DNA of 64,000 bases from RGEC01 sp964626685 (GTDB lineage Bacteria; Bacteroidota; Bacteroidia; NS11-12g; UBA955): NCBI GenBank assembly GCA_964626685.1, contig CAZVJY010000007.1, positions 79,840 through 143,839 on the forward strand, written 5' to 3'. The stretch's first letter is position 1. Every line of letters begins with the position of its first letter. The notes under the pieces are model-generated. The model made no database searches. It worked only from the letters and a program-made list of their open reading frames with translations, and was not told the DNA's origin. The position numbers and the translations under genes are program-made. This document shows positions 16,067-25,452 of the stretch, piece after piece.

Positions 16067-19000
16067 ATGATGTCAGTGCGCATAGGCTTGCTGTGGATTC
16101 TCCTTGGGGGGGCTAGTATGTCTAGCTCACAGGGTATTTACACTGATTTTGGACAAAACCGTGTGCAGTATGAACGATTCCGGTGGATGGCACACTACGG
16201 AGAAAAAGCGGATTTACTTTACAGTGACACCCAGTTGAAGGCCGCAGTCACTTTCGCAGACCGAAAAATTTCGGAATACATGCCAAAGCTGGAAAATCTG
16301 CTCGGCTACAAACCTTCGAACAGGCCTCAGTTTCTGATTTATGGAAGTTTAAGTGAATATAAGCAAACCAACATCGGATATGTTAATCCGCAATGGCAAT
16401 CCGGTGGAATCACTTTCATTCCGGCTGAGGCGTTGCCGGTATATTTAAACGGTGATTATGCGGCGTTCAGCATACAAATTAAAAAGGGACTTTGTGATTT
16501 TATAATACGAGAAATGGTTTTCGGTGGCACCCTACAGGATCGGTTTGAGAGATTAAAAAGTCCGGCCCTGCCCTATTGGTTTACTGAAGGCTTGAGTTCA
16601 TTGATTGCCGAAGGCTGGAATGCACAGCAGGAAACAGCTCTGCGGGACGACTTTTTATCAGGAACATACCAAAATTTTAATTTACTAAGTCGCGACAGGC
16701 AACTTTTGCTCGGACGTAGTATTTGGAAATACATCATTGACAAACATGGAATTGATGTAGTATCCGGTATAATGTTCATTGCCAGGTATACCCATTCTGC
16801 AGAGGCAGGCATTTCATATTATTCAAAAAATCAGTTGAGGGACTTCTTGCGCGATTGGAAAGACCATTACACCAATGAATTCGAGAATAAAACAGGAATG
16901 ATGCTACCTAAAGGGAAAGCACAAATCCCGGGAAAGATTAATAAACTGCATATATCAGAAATAAGCCTGAATGAAGACGGTAAGATATTATCCATGATTA
17001 CCCACGACAATGGCAAATTCTCCGTGTGGCTGTTTTTTACCGAAACAGGAAAAATCCGAAAAATATACGAAGGCGGCCAAAAAGTATTAAACCAGATAAA
17101 CGATTATACTTTCCCAAAAGCAAAATGGAAAGGCAATAAGCTGTTTGTGCTAACCTTTGAAAAAGGCATATATCAGCTTTTGACCTTCAGTATTATGGGT
17201 AAACTAACCGATAGACTCTCCTTTCAGGGTTTTAAGGCAGTGAATGATTTTGCGCTTCATCCCGAAAAAGATAGCCTTGTTTTTACAGCAGTTCAACAAG
17301 GCGTTGCCGATATTTATAAAACATCCCTTTACGGTGGCCCTTTTAAACGTATTACCCATGATGACGCGTATGAAGATAATTTACTTTGGATTGCAGGAGA
17401 AACGATTATTTACACCGCCTGTTCTTCTGACAATGTAAGAAATTTTTACAAAAATTCGGGTAATACAACCAGCAAAATTACCGATTACACTGAAGCACAT
17501 TCAGTCCATTCTCCGATTATGCTGAATGATAGCATGCTTGGGTATTTGTCGGATGTAAATGGCATGCAGAATGCATGGTTTTGCAATACAGCAGGCCTCT
17601 CCAAGCCGCTGGGACTTACCAATTACGAGAGATCTGTTTCCGGTCAGGCCATTTCTGGCGACAGAAGCACATTTGCAGAGATGCTGAAACTGAACAACCG
17701 AAACACTATCTACACTGGAACGGTGAATGAAAATCCACTTAAAGAATATGTAGAGGTACCGCCTTTAAGTTATTTATCAACATGGAAAAACAGAGACTTA
17801 ACGTCTGTCATGATCAAAAAGTATGAGAGACCTATCCCAAACACCTACACAGATACAATTTCAACACAGGCTGACAGCATTAGCCGAAGGTTTCTTTATC
17901 AAACAGGTTTTTCCGTGATTGATTATCCGGAAATAATTAAAAACACTGTTGAAAATCGATTAAATCCAAAAGACAGAACCAATCTTAATCCACTTCTGCC
18001 AGATTACATTGTAACGCAACTTGACAACAGAAACCTGGTAACATATCTCTATGACAACCAGGTTCCTGCTTCCGTTATGCGAAACCCCTGGCTGATGCCT
18101 TATTTAAAGGTTTCTCTTTCTGATTTGCAAAGAAACATCAATCTGGAAGCCGGCGGCAGAAGTAACCTGGATTTAACCTACACTGATTTTTATATTAAGT
18201 CGGGTTTTTATTCCGGCCTGTTTGATCATGAAATTTTATATTTCCGCCGAGGCCGTAAATTTGACAATGAGCCCAATTTATACCAGCATTATGGAACGCA
18301 GTTGCTGGAATATCGAATTATGCTGCCGATAGATGAGCGTCTGAGGTATTCATATACGTTAGGTGGCCGACAAGATGCCATCATTACCAAGATAACCGAA
18401 GGACAGGCTGCTGAGATCGGCGATAAAATGAACCGATACTTGACAAACAAGCTTGAACTTTTGTTTGACAACAGCATCAGTTTCGGGCTAAACCATGTTT
18501 CCGGCAGTAAAATGAAATTTGGTATTCAACATATGCTGAATCTCAACAATAACAAACACTTATATTGGCTGGAGATGGATGCCCGCTATTACAGACCCTT
18601 ATGGAAAAGCATCAGTCTGGCGCAGCGTTTTTCAGGTGCATACAATCTTGGCAAACACAAAATCGGTTATTACCTGGGTGGTGTTGAAAACTGGACTCAA
18701 AGGGATCAGCTTCCTGAGAATCCTGTTTTTCTCAATCCCGCAGAAACAAGTTTCCAGACCTGGGTTTGCAACCTGCGCGGCTTTTACCGCGGTGCCAGAA
18801 TAGGTAACAGTTATCTGCTGAGCAATACAGAATTTCGATGGAGCGTTATGAAAATGTTATATCGCAGACCCCTTGCATCGGAGTTTTTAAAGCATTTTAC
18901 ACTTACGGCTTTTGCGGATGCAGGTTGTGCATTTACAGGAAATTCTCCGGCGGATGCAGAAAATCCTTACAACACGATTTATGTAAACACGCCCAATTAC

Positions 19001-19165
19001 ACAATGAGTATTACTTCCCGCCGAAATCCTTGGCTGGTAGGATTGGGTTATGGTGTCAGGTCAAGGGTACTAGGATATTTTATAAAATATGACCGTGCCA
19101 GAGGTTGGCAAGAAGGCCGCTGGAGCCTGCCAATTCAGTACATCAGTCTGGGCCTCGATTTTTAA
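16067..19165 (+). CDS. Large periplasmic/outer-membrane TolB-like propeller protein with a degenerate peptidase MA-like domain
   Basis: The 1032-residue protein starts with a signal peptide (1-22). Residues of about 23-290 resemble the peptidase MA-like domain found at the N-terminus of Bacteroidota TolB-like proteins, including 'LPYWFTEGLSSLIAEGW'. The expected HExxH zinc site is replaced by R148-E149-M-V-F152, so both histidines are gone and proteolysis is unlikely. About 300-560 is a TolB/DPP4-type beta-propeller with repeated 'F..HPEKDSLVFT'-like blades. The last 350 residues are rich in aromatic, alternating strands and end 'ISLGLDF', as an outer-membrane barrel would. Function is unknown. 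It is divergent from rocD and monocistronic in appearance. Confidence 0.65.
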   Translation: MMSVRIGLLWILLGGASMSSSQGIYTDFGQNRVQYERFRWMAHYGEKADLLYSDTQLKAAVTFADRKISEYMPKLENLLGYKPSNRPQFLIYGSLSEYKQTNIGYVNPQWQSGGITFIPAEALPVYLNGDYAAFSIQIKKGLCDFIIREMVFGGTLQDRFERLKSPALPYWFTEGLSSLIAEGWNAQQETALRDDFLSGTYQNFNLLSRDRQLLLGRSIWKYIIDKHGIDVVSGIMFIARYTHSAEAGISYYSKNQLRDFLRDWKDHYTNEFENKTGMMLPKGKAQIPGKINKLHISEISLNEDGKILSMITHDNGKFSVWLFFTETGKIRKIYEGGQKVLNQINDYTFPKAKWKGNKLFVLTFEKGIYQLLTFSIMGKLTDRLSFQGFKAVNDFALHPEKDSLVFTAVQQGVADIYKTSLYGGPFKRITHDDAYEDNLLWIAGETIIYTACSSDNVRNFYKNSGNTTSKITDYTEAHSVHSPIMLNDSMLGYLSDVNGMQNAWFCNTAGLSKPLGLTNYERSVSGQAISGDRSTFAEMLKLNNRNTIYTGTVNENPLKEYVEVPPLSYLSTWKNRDLTSVMIKKYERPIPNTYTDTISTQADSISRRFLYQTGFSVIDYPEIIKNTVENRLNPKDRTNLNPLLPDYIVTQLDNRNLVTYLYDNQVPASVMRNPWLMPYLKVSLSDLQRNINLEAGGRSNLDLTYTDFYIKSGFYSGLFDHEILYFRRGRKFDNEPNLYQHYGTQLLEYRIMLPIDERLRYSYTLGGRQDAIITKITEGQAAEIGDKMNRYLTNKLELLFDNSISFGLNHVSGSKMKFGIQHMLNLNNNKHLYWLEMDARYYRPLWKSISLAQRFSGAYNLGKHKIGYYLGGVENWTQRDQLPENPVFLNPAETSFQTWVCNLRGFYRGARIGNSYLLSNTEFRWSVMKMLYRRPLASEFLKHFTLTAFADAGCAFTGNSPADAENPYNTIYVNTPNYTMSITSRRNPWLVGLGYGVRSRVLGYFIKYDRARGWQEGRWSLPIQYISLGLDF

Positions 19166-19170
19166 GTTCT

Positions 19171-19187
19171 CTACTCGGTTTGAGTAG
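19171..19187 (+). terminator. Short hairpin after the TolB-like gene
   Basis: CTACTC pairs with GAGTAG around five bases, seven bases after the stop of the upstream gene. A run of T (ATTTTTAT) follows after nine bases. The stem is short, so this is a weak terminator candidate. Confidence 0.3.
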
Positions 19188-19265
19188 GGGTAAAATTTTT
19201 ATAAAACAGAAAGAAGAAAGTCGCAAATTTTATGTTTATTTTGCAAACTGATTTAAAACGCAAAA

Positions 19266-20291
19266 ATGGGCATATTCAGTTTTCTGACACAGGAACTTGC
19301 TATTGACCTTGGAACGGCCAACACGCTAATTATTCACAAGGATAAAGTTGTGGTTGACGAACCTTCAATCATTGCTTTGGAAAAAGCCACGGGCAATGTA
19401 ATAGCTATTGGTAAAGAGGCGATGCAAATGTTTGGCAAAGAAAACGAAGGAATAAAAACCATTCGCCCTCTCAAGGATGGAGTAATCGCAGACTTTCAGG
19501 CAGCTGAGCACATGATTCGGGGAATGATCAAAATGATCAACCAAAAACAAAAATGGATTTCTCCTCAGCTAAAAATGGTTATCTGCATTCCCTCCGGCAT
19601 TACAGAAGTGGAAAAACGTGCTGTAAAGGACAGTGCCGAGCGCTCTGGAGCCAAAGAAGTTTACCTTATCCATGAGCCTATGGCAGCCGCCGTAGGTATT
19701 GGAATTGATGTAATTCAACCACAGGGCAATATGATCATAGACATCGGAGGCGGTACTACAGAAATCGCTATCATTGCGCTTGGAGGCATTGTATGTGACG
19801 AGAGTATCAGGGTTGCAGGCGATGAATTTAACCTGGATATTGTCGAGTACATGCGCAGGGAACACAACCTGTTAATTGGTGAAAGAACAGCCGAAAAGAT
19901 AAAAATACATATAGGAAGTGCGCTTCAGGAACTTGATAACCCACCGGAAGATTACCCTGTTTTTGGCCGAGATCTAATGACTGGTATTCCCAAGCAAATA
20001 ATGGTGAGTTACTCCGAAATCGCCCGTTCACTGGACAAGAGCATTATGAAAATTGAAGAAGCCATTCTCCGCGCGTTGGAACAATCTCCACCCGAATTAA
20101 GTGCTGATATTCTCACAAACGGAATCTGGTTAACCGGTGGAGGTGCATTGTTAAGAGGACTGGACAAACGCGTGAGTGCCAAAACAAAATTGCGCGTATC
20201 TATTGCTGAAGATCCTTTGAGAGCTGTGGTTCGCGGAACCGGCATAGCGCTTAGAAATATCGGCAAATTCAAATTTTTGATGACTGCATAA
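19266..20291 (+). CDS. mreB: Rod shape-determining protein MreB
   Basis: The actin-like ATPase forms membrane-bound filaments that orient lateral cell-wall synthesis. At 341 residues it has the family length. Phosphate-binding motifs are visible: 'LAIDLGTANTLI' near residue 10, 'IDIGGGTTEIAII' near 160 and 'LTGGGALLRGLDK' near 290, with 'IPSGITEVEKRAV' and 'HEPMAAAVGIG' between. It heads the mreBCD-mrdA-rodA cluster; mreC follows 10 bases on. Confidence 0.96.
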   Translation: MGIFSFLTQELAIDLGTANTLIIHKDKVVVDEPSIIALEKATGNVIAIGKEAMQMFGKENEGIKTIRPLKDGVIADFQAAEHMIRGMIKMINQKQKWISPQLKMVICIPSGITEVEKRAVKDSAERSGAKEVYLIHEPMAAAVGIGIDVIQPQGNMIIDIGGGTTEIAIIALGGIVCDESIRVAGDEFNLDIVEYMRREHNLLIGERTAEKIKIHIGSALQELDNPPEDYPVFGRDLMTGIPKQIMVSYSEIARSLDKSIMKIEEAILRALEQSPPELSADILTNGIWLTGGGALLRGLDKRVSAKTKLRVSIAEDPLRAVVRGTGIALRNIGKFKFLMTA

Positions 20292-20301
20292 ATAACACAG
20301 C

Positions 20302-21138
20302 ATGGTTTTTCTGATTAGACTCATACGGAAAAACCTTTTTGTTGTGGTTTATATGCTGCTTATGGTATTCAGCATAAGTCAGGTTGTACGATATAATATT
20401 TATCAGCAGAGTTACTATTTCAACACCAGCAGTGCATTAGTAAATGGAATGTCAAGAATAAAAACCGGCATTACAGATTATTTCAAACTTTCAGATGTAA
20501 ATGCCGCACTAACTGAAGAAAACAGGATTTTACGAGAGAAGTTAAGAGAGAATATCATGCTGACTGACAGTCAGCAGATTATGGCTAAAGACTCGTCCGG
20601 AAAGAAAAAATACACCTACCAAACTGCCAATGTGGTGCAGTTCACGACCCATTTACAGAATAATTTCATTACCATCGACAAAGGAAGTAATCAAGGTATA
20701 AAAAAGGACATGGCAGTACTTAGCCCATCAGGCATTGCCGGTATTGTTGTTGACGTTTCCAAGGATTTTTCGCTCGTATTGTCTGCCATCAATTCTCAGT
20801 TTAAAGCCACACCCATGATTCCATCTGCTAATTTCAGGGATGGCTCTGTTAGCTGGAACGGGAAAGACCCCAACATCATTCAATTAAATGGAGTAAGCCG
20901 GTTTGAGAAAATCACACCGGGAATGTCTGTTGTAACCAGCAATTACTCAGTAAAGTTTCCATCAGGCATACCCATCGGCACTATACAACGAGTGAGTAAA
21001 ACCGGCGGAAGTAGTTTTTATGATATTGATGTTAAGCTGGCCACAGATTTCAGAAAACTTAGTCATGTATATGTCGTAAACTACAGCCATGCTGCTCAGA
21101 TTGACACATTAACAAGGAGGGCAAACAATGGCCGTTGA
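20302..21138 (+). CDS. mreC: Rod shape-determining protein MreC
   Basis: This bitopic periplasmic scaffold links MreB filaments to the PBP2-RodA synthase. The 278 residues have one N-terminal membrane helix (about 10-28), a coiled coil (about 60-85, 'ALTEENRILREKLRENIM') and the double beta-barrel MreC domain containing 'FITIDKGSNQGIKKDMAVLSP' and 'GIAGIVVDVSKDFSLVLS'. Its 3' end overlaps mreD by 11 bases and contains the Shine-Dalgarno for mreD. Confidence 0.93.
   Translation: MVFLIRLIRKNLFVVVYMLLMVFSISQVVRYNIYQQSYYFNTSSALVNGMSRIKTGITDYFKLSDVNAALTEENRILREKLRENIMLTDSQQIMAKDSSGKKKYTYQTANVVQFTTHLQNNFITIDKGSNQGIKKDMAVLSPSGIAGIVVDVSKDFSLVLSAINSQFKATPMIPSANFRDGSVSWNGKDPNIIQLNGVSRFEKITPGMSVVTSNYSVKFPSGIPIGTIQRVSKTGGSSFYDIDVKLATDFRKLSHVYVVNYSHAAQIDTLTRRANNGR
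21114..21120 (+). promoter_or_regulatory. Strong Shine-Dalgarno before mreD
   Basis: AAGGAGG ends seven bases before ATG 21128, inside the end of mreC. It fixes the mreD start and is notable in a phylum that seldom uses such sites. It encodes Arg-Arg in mreC, so coincidence is not excluded. Confidence 0.55.
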
Positions 21139-21640
21139 TCTTCTGCGTTATCTGTTCGGTGCAATTGTACTGGTGTTTTTTCAATTTTTTTTGATTCAGG
21201 AAATCAATTTTGGTCCTTGGATCAAGCCCATGCCTTATATTCTTTTTATTTTCATACTGCCTTTTACGTACAACCGTTTCTTAATATTGCTGACTGCCTT
21301 TTTTGCAGGTTTTTTTCTGGATGCTTTGTGTAACAGTGGCGGACTTCATGCTGCGGCTTGTTCAACGCTCGCATTTAGCAGGATAATGGCCGATACAAAG
21401 TTTTTGGATGCTGATGCCATACAGCTTCAGGGTTTTAGGCATGTCACGCCGGAATATAAAAATTTCCGTTTCTATGCACTCTATATGCTGGTGCTAACTT
21501 TCATTCATCATTGGGTTTACTTTACCCTTGACTACTTTAGCATGGCTTCTTTTTTCAATGTTCTCATTGTCGCATTTTTCAGCAGCATCGGTACATTCTT
21601 GTTAATGTTATTGTTTAAGGTTATCGTAAGCATTCGTTAA
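21128..21640 (+). CDS. mreD: Rod shape-determining protein MreD
   Basis: The 170-residue integral membrane protein has about five hydrophobic segments, beginning 'MAVDLLRYLFGAIVLVFFQ'. It is poorly conserved in sequence; the call rests mainly on length, hydrophobicity and position between mreC and mrdA. It works with MreC and RodZ-type partners in the elongasome. It starts within the mreC end and its stop abuts the mrdA ATG. Confidence 0.85.
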   Translation: MAVDLLRYLFGAIVLVFFQFFLIQEINFGPWIKPMPYILFIFILPFTYNRFLILLTAFFAGFFLDALCNSGGLHAAACSTLAFSRIMADTKFLDADAIQLQGFRHVTPEYKNFRFYALYMLVLTFIHHWVYFTLDYFSMASFFNVLIVAFFSSIGTFLLMLLFKVIVSIR

Positions 21641-23476
21641 ATGGACTTACACCGCAATCGCAAATTTGTATACCTGGGATTGTTTAGCCTTGTTGCGTTT
21701 GTATATCTGATTCAGATTTTTCGACTGCAGATTTTGGATGACCACTACGAGCAAAAGGCGATTAACAATGCTCTGAACAAAATTCCAATTTATCCCGACA
21801 GAAGTATTATTTATGACAGAAACGGCAAGCTGCTGGTTCATAACATTGCCATGTATGATCTGATAGTTTTTCCGGCCAAAGCAAAGGGGGTTGATACCGC
21901 TCAGTTTTGTGAAATCATGAAGATTTCCGGTGAAGAATACCATAAATACATGGTTACGGCCAGGGAAAACTCAAAAAAACGACAAAAAAACAATGTTTTC
22001 AATGGTTCAGCTGTGTTTATGAGCAACCTCAGCAAGGAACAATACAGCGCTATTCAGGAAAATCTCTATCGTTTTCCTGGATTTTCTGTTGAGCCAAAAA
22101 CAGATAGGCTTTATGCGGTTAAAGGTGGTGCACACATGCTCGGTTATTTGGGAGAAGCGAGTAAAAAACTGCTTGCAAAAGACCCATATTACCGTCCTGG
22201 AGATTTGGTTGGTATTACGGGAATAGAGCATACTTACGAATCTTACATCAGAGGTGTTAAAGGCGTTAAGACCGTTTGGCAGGACAGAACCTACACTGAA
22301 CGTGGCGAAGCCAAAGACAATGAATTCAACTCCCCTGCTCAGGCCGGACCGGATTTCTACAGCAGTATCGATTTTGATTTACAGGAATTCGGAGAAAGTC
22401 TTTTGGCAAATAAAAGAGGAAGTGTTGTGGCAATAGAACCTTCCACCGGAGAGATTCTAGCCCTTATCAACAAACCTGATTATGATCCAAATTTACTTGT
22501 AGGCGAAGCCAGAGCCAGGTCGTTTCGTCAATTGCTGATCGACCCGAAAAAACCCTTGTATAACCGCGCGATAAAAGGCGTGTATCCTCCTGGTTCAACC
22601 TTTAAAACAGTAATGGCACTAATTGGTTGCCAGGAAGGTGTATTGAAGCCATCGACCATGCATGGCTGCAGCGGTGGTTATCATTTAGGAAGTTTAACCG
22701 TGGGCTGTCACCCCCATTCCTCTCCCACTGACCTTAAAGGCAGTATTGGTATTTCTTGCAACGCCTACTATTGTCAGCTTTTCAGAGATATCATCGACAA
22801 TCCAAGGTATCCAAATGTAAAAGCAGGATATGCCGCACTCGAAAAACACCTTCGCAGTTTTGGTCTCGGTAGTAAACTTGGTGTGGATTTACCCGGAGAA
22901 AACAAAGGTAATGTACCAAGTATCAAACAACTGGATCGAAGACATGGGAAAAGTTGGAAAAGCAGTATGATTATTTCACTTGCCATTGGTCAAGGTGAAA
23001 TTCTGCTTACGCCAATGCAAATGGCCAATTGTGCTGCCATTATTGCAAATAAAGGATGGTTTATAACACCTCACCTTGTCAAGGGTATCGGAGTGAAGAA
23101 ATACCTGCCGGAGGAGTTTAAAAAGAGACACTACACAACGGTCAGTGAATTGTATTATGACTGGATTATCGACGGCATGGAATTGGTAACCAAGCCCGGA
23201 GGAACAGCCTTTGGTACAGGTGTAAATGATATTGTAATCTGCTCCAAAACGGGAACAGCACAAAATCCACACGGACAGGACCACTCACTTTACATTGCTT
23301 TTGCACCCAGGGAAAACCCGAAAATAGCTATTGCCGTAATTGTGGAAAATGGCGGTTATGGTGCAACATGGGCCGCACCAATAGCAAACCTGATGATCGA
23401 AAACTACCTAAACAGAGGTAAAGAACCACAGCGACCTGATATGCTGGAGAGAATTCGCACTTCAACAGTGAACTAA
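21641..23476 (+). CDS. mrdA: Penicillin-binding protein 2 (elongation-specific transpeptidase)
   Basis: The class B PBP crosslinks peptidoglycan during lateral growth, partnered with RodA. Of its 611 residues, about 8-28 form the membrane anchor. The pedestal domain follows, with 'IPIYPDRSIIYDRNGKLL'. The transpeptidase domain holds the nucleophile S319 in 'PPGSTFKTV' (SxxK), the SxN motif as 'SISCNAYYC', and K536-T-G in 'CSKTGTAQN'. It begins one base after the mreD stop; rodA follows after three bases. Confidence 0.95.
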   Translation: MDLHRNRKFVYLGLFSLVAFVYLIQIFRLQILDDHYEQKAINNALNKIPIYPDRSIIYDRNGKLLVHNIAMYDLIVFPAKAKGVDTAQFCEIMKISGEEYHKYMVTARENSKKRQKNNVFNGSAVFMSNLSKEQYSAIQENLYRFPGFSVEPKTDRLYAVKGGAHMLGYLGEASKKLLAKDPYYRPGDLVGITGIEHTYESYIRGVKGVKTVWQDRTYTERGEAKDNEFNSPAQAGPDFYSSIDFDLQEFGESLLANKRGSVVAIEPSTGEILALINKPDYDPNLLVGEARARSFRQLLIDPKKPLYNRAIKGVYPPGSTFKTVMALIGCQEGVLKPSTMHGCSGGYHLGSLTVGCHPHSSPTDLKGSIGISCNAYYCQLFRDIIDNPRYPNVKAGYAALEKHLRSFGLGSKLGVDLPGENKGNVPSIKQLDRRHGKSWKSSMIISLAIGQGEILLTPMQMANCAAIIANKGWFITPHLVKGIGVKKYLPEEFKKRHYTTVSELYYDWIIDGMELVTKPGGTAFGTGVNDIVICSKTGTAQNPHGQDHSLYIAFAPRENPKIAIAVIVENGGYGATWAAPIANLMIENYLNRGKEPQRPDMLERIRTSTVN

Positions 23477-23479
23477 AAC

Positions 23480-24754
23480 ATGGCAAGGATAAATTCAAGC
23501 AGAGAAGACAGCCCCATACTGGATACCGTTTCAGTATGGCTCTATGCGGTGCTTGTGCTTATTGGGCTAATCAGTGTTTATTCGGCTACCTCAGAGGTAA
23601 ATCAAACCTTCCAGTTTTCCTTTTCATCCATTGCTGGCAGACAATTGATTTGGATTGGCGGAGCAGTTATAATCATCCTAACCATCGCGTTTGCAAATGT
23701 TGCTATTATTGACTACTTCGCTTATGGTTTTTATGGGTTTGCCATCCTTCTTAATATAGCAGTGCTGTTTCTTGGAAAAGAGGTTTCAGGTGCAAAAAGC
23801 TGGTTTGGTTTTGGCGGATTTGGTATTCAGCCAAGTGAATTTGCCAAAGTAGCCACGGCTCTAGCCATAGCCAAATACCTTGGAACATATGGTATTCGTT
23901 TCAAGGGCACAAGAAATGTAGCTATCACCATGTCCTTTTTCCTGCTTCCCATGCTGCTCATTTTGGCTCAGAATGATACCGGAAGCGCATTGGTTTTCCT
24001 CTCCTTTTTTCTCGTTCTATACCGGGAAGGATTGCCCGGATGGATATTGCTGAGTGCAGTGTGGCTTATTGTTATAGCGATTGCACGAATTGTTATGGAA
24101 GCAACAGACATCAGCCATTTTTGGACCATGGGGACACTAACTGCACTATCAGCAATCATTGTTTATTTTGGAAGAAAAAACAGGCAACTAATCATTGCAA
24201 CACTATTTGTAGCCGCTGCCAGTGCCATATTTAGCGTTGCTGTTGGTTTTGCCTATACAAAAATACTCAAAGGTTATCAGCGTGATAGGATTGAGCTGGT
24301 GTTGAACCTAAAGCAGGATACCCGAAATATGGGATATAACCTGGAACAGTCAAGGATTGCTATTGGAGCCGGACAGTTTATCGGGCGTGGTTTTATGAAA
24401 GGCACCCAAACCAAGATGGGATTTGTTCCGGAGCAGCATACCGATTTCATTTTTTGCACTATCGGTGAAGAATGGGGCTTTGTTGGTATTTTGGTTTTCT
24501 TCGCTCTTTATTTTGGTCTGTTGTTTCGAATCATTACCCTCGCTGAAAGACAATCAACCGCTTTTGGCCGTGTGCTTGGTTACGGAGTAGTGTGCATACT
24601 CTTTTTTCATCTGGCTATCAACATTGGAATGACCATAGGTATCGTTCCTGTAATCGGAATCCCACTTCCCTTCATCAGTTTTGGCGGCAGTAGTTTATGG
24701 GCATTTACATTACTGCTCTTTTTGTTTCTGAAAGTAGATGAAAAACGCCGTTGA
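23480..24754 (+). CDS. rodA: Peptidoglycan glycosyltransferase RodA (SEDS family)
   Basis: The polytopic SEDS protein polymerises lipid II into glycan strands together with PBP2. It has 424 residues and about ten helices. Typical stretches are 'SWFGFGGFGIQPSEFAKVATALAIAKYL', split by the fold's first loop, 'LAQNDTGSALVFLSFFLVLY', the loop with the catalytic Asp region 'QHTDFIFCTIGEEWGFVG', and the final 'GIPLPFISFGGSSLW'. The gene overlaps mnmD by 17 bases. Confidence 0.95.
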   Translation: MARINSSREDSPILDTVSVWLYAVLVLIGLISVYSATSEVNQTFQFSFSSIAGRQLIWIGGAVIIILTIAFANVAIIDYFAYGFYGFAILLNIAVLFLGKEVSGAKSWFGFGGFGIQPSEFAKVATALAIAKYLGTYGIRFKGTRNVAITMSFFLLPMLLILAQNDTGSALVFLSFFLVLYREGLPGWILLSAVWLIVIAIARIVMEATDISHFWTMGTLTALSAIIVYFGRKNRQLIIATLFVAAASAIFSVAVGFAYTKILKGYQRDRIELVLNLKQDTRNMGYNLEQSRIAIGAGQFIGRGFMKGTQTKMGFVPEQHTDFIFCTIGEEWGFVGILVFFALYFGLLFRIITLAERQSTAFGRVLGYGVVCILFFHLAINIGMTIGIVPVIGIPLPFISFGGSSLWAFTLLLFLFLKVDEKRR

Positions 24755-25412
24755 TAGAGATTCACTGATATTTACTACTACGCCCGATGGAAGTTACACC
24801 TTTCATCACCCGGAATTACAGGAAAATTACCATTCGGTGCATGGAGCCAGAACAGAAAGTCAGTACGTATATATTGATCAGGGGCTGTCTTTAGTCAAAA
24901 AAGATAAAATCCATGTTTTTGAAATGGGTTTTGGAACTGGGCTCAACGCATTTCTTACCTGGCAATATTCTGTGGCTAAACATAAAACCATACATTACAC
25001 TTCCATCGAAAAATATCCGCTGCCACCTGAGTCATTGCCGGTTCCTGACTTTATAAAACCAAATCACGATGAAATATCCATTTGGAATAAGATTCAATCC
25101 TTAGAATGGGACCACAAAGGGTCGATTGACAATCATTTTGTTCTGAAAAAACTGCATGGGGATATTATCCAGACAACCATTCAAGGAAAGTTTGATATTG
25201 TTTTTTTTGATGCTTTCGCGCCTTCAGCCCAGCCTGAACTTTGGTCAGAAAGTGTATTCCGTAAGTTATTCAACGCGCTGAACAAAGAAGGTTTCTTGCT
25301 TACATACAGCAGTGCGGGTTTGGCAAAGCGGTCACTTACCTCGGCCGGTTTTAAAACAGAAAGGCTTAAAGGACCACCCGGAAAGAAACATATGCTTAGA
25401 TGTATTAAGTAA
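24738..25412 (+). CDS. mnmD: tRNA 5-methylaminomethyl-2-thiouridine methyltransferase (MnmD-like)
   Basis: The stand-alone equivalent of the methyltransferase half of MnmC transfers a methyl group from SAM to nm5(s2)U34 of certain tRNAs. The 224 residues include 'YHSVHGARTESQYVYIDQGL', the SAM motif 'VFEMGFGTGLNAFLTW' and 'FDIVFFDAFAPSAQPELW', all family hallmarks. The oxidoreductase half of MnmC is absent, as in other MnmD proteins. The gene starts inside rodA (17-base overlap), so its translation is probably coupled to that of the elongasome operon. Confidence 0.88.
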   Translation: MKNAVDRDSLIFTTTPDGSYTFHHPELQENYHSVHGARTESQYVYIDQGLSLVKKDKIHVFEMGFGTGLNAFLTWQYSVAKHKTIHYTSIEKYPLPPESLPVPDFIKPNHDEISIWNKIQSLEWDHKGSIDNHFVLKKLHGDIIQTTIQGKFDIVFFDAFAPSAQPELWSESVFRKLFNALNKEGFLLTYSSAGLAKRSLTSAGFKTERLKGPPGKKHMLRCIK

Positions 25413-25452
25413 GAAGAGCAAAACAATCCAACGCATTTAGTAAGTTTGCGGT

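Noticed and set aside
25441..25448. TAAGTTTG before the FG-GAP lipoprotein gene
   Set aside because: It fits the -7 consensus but has no -33 partner and would put the transcript start at the start codon; treated as possible chance.
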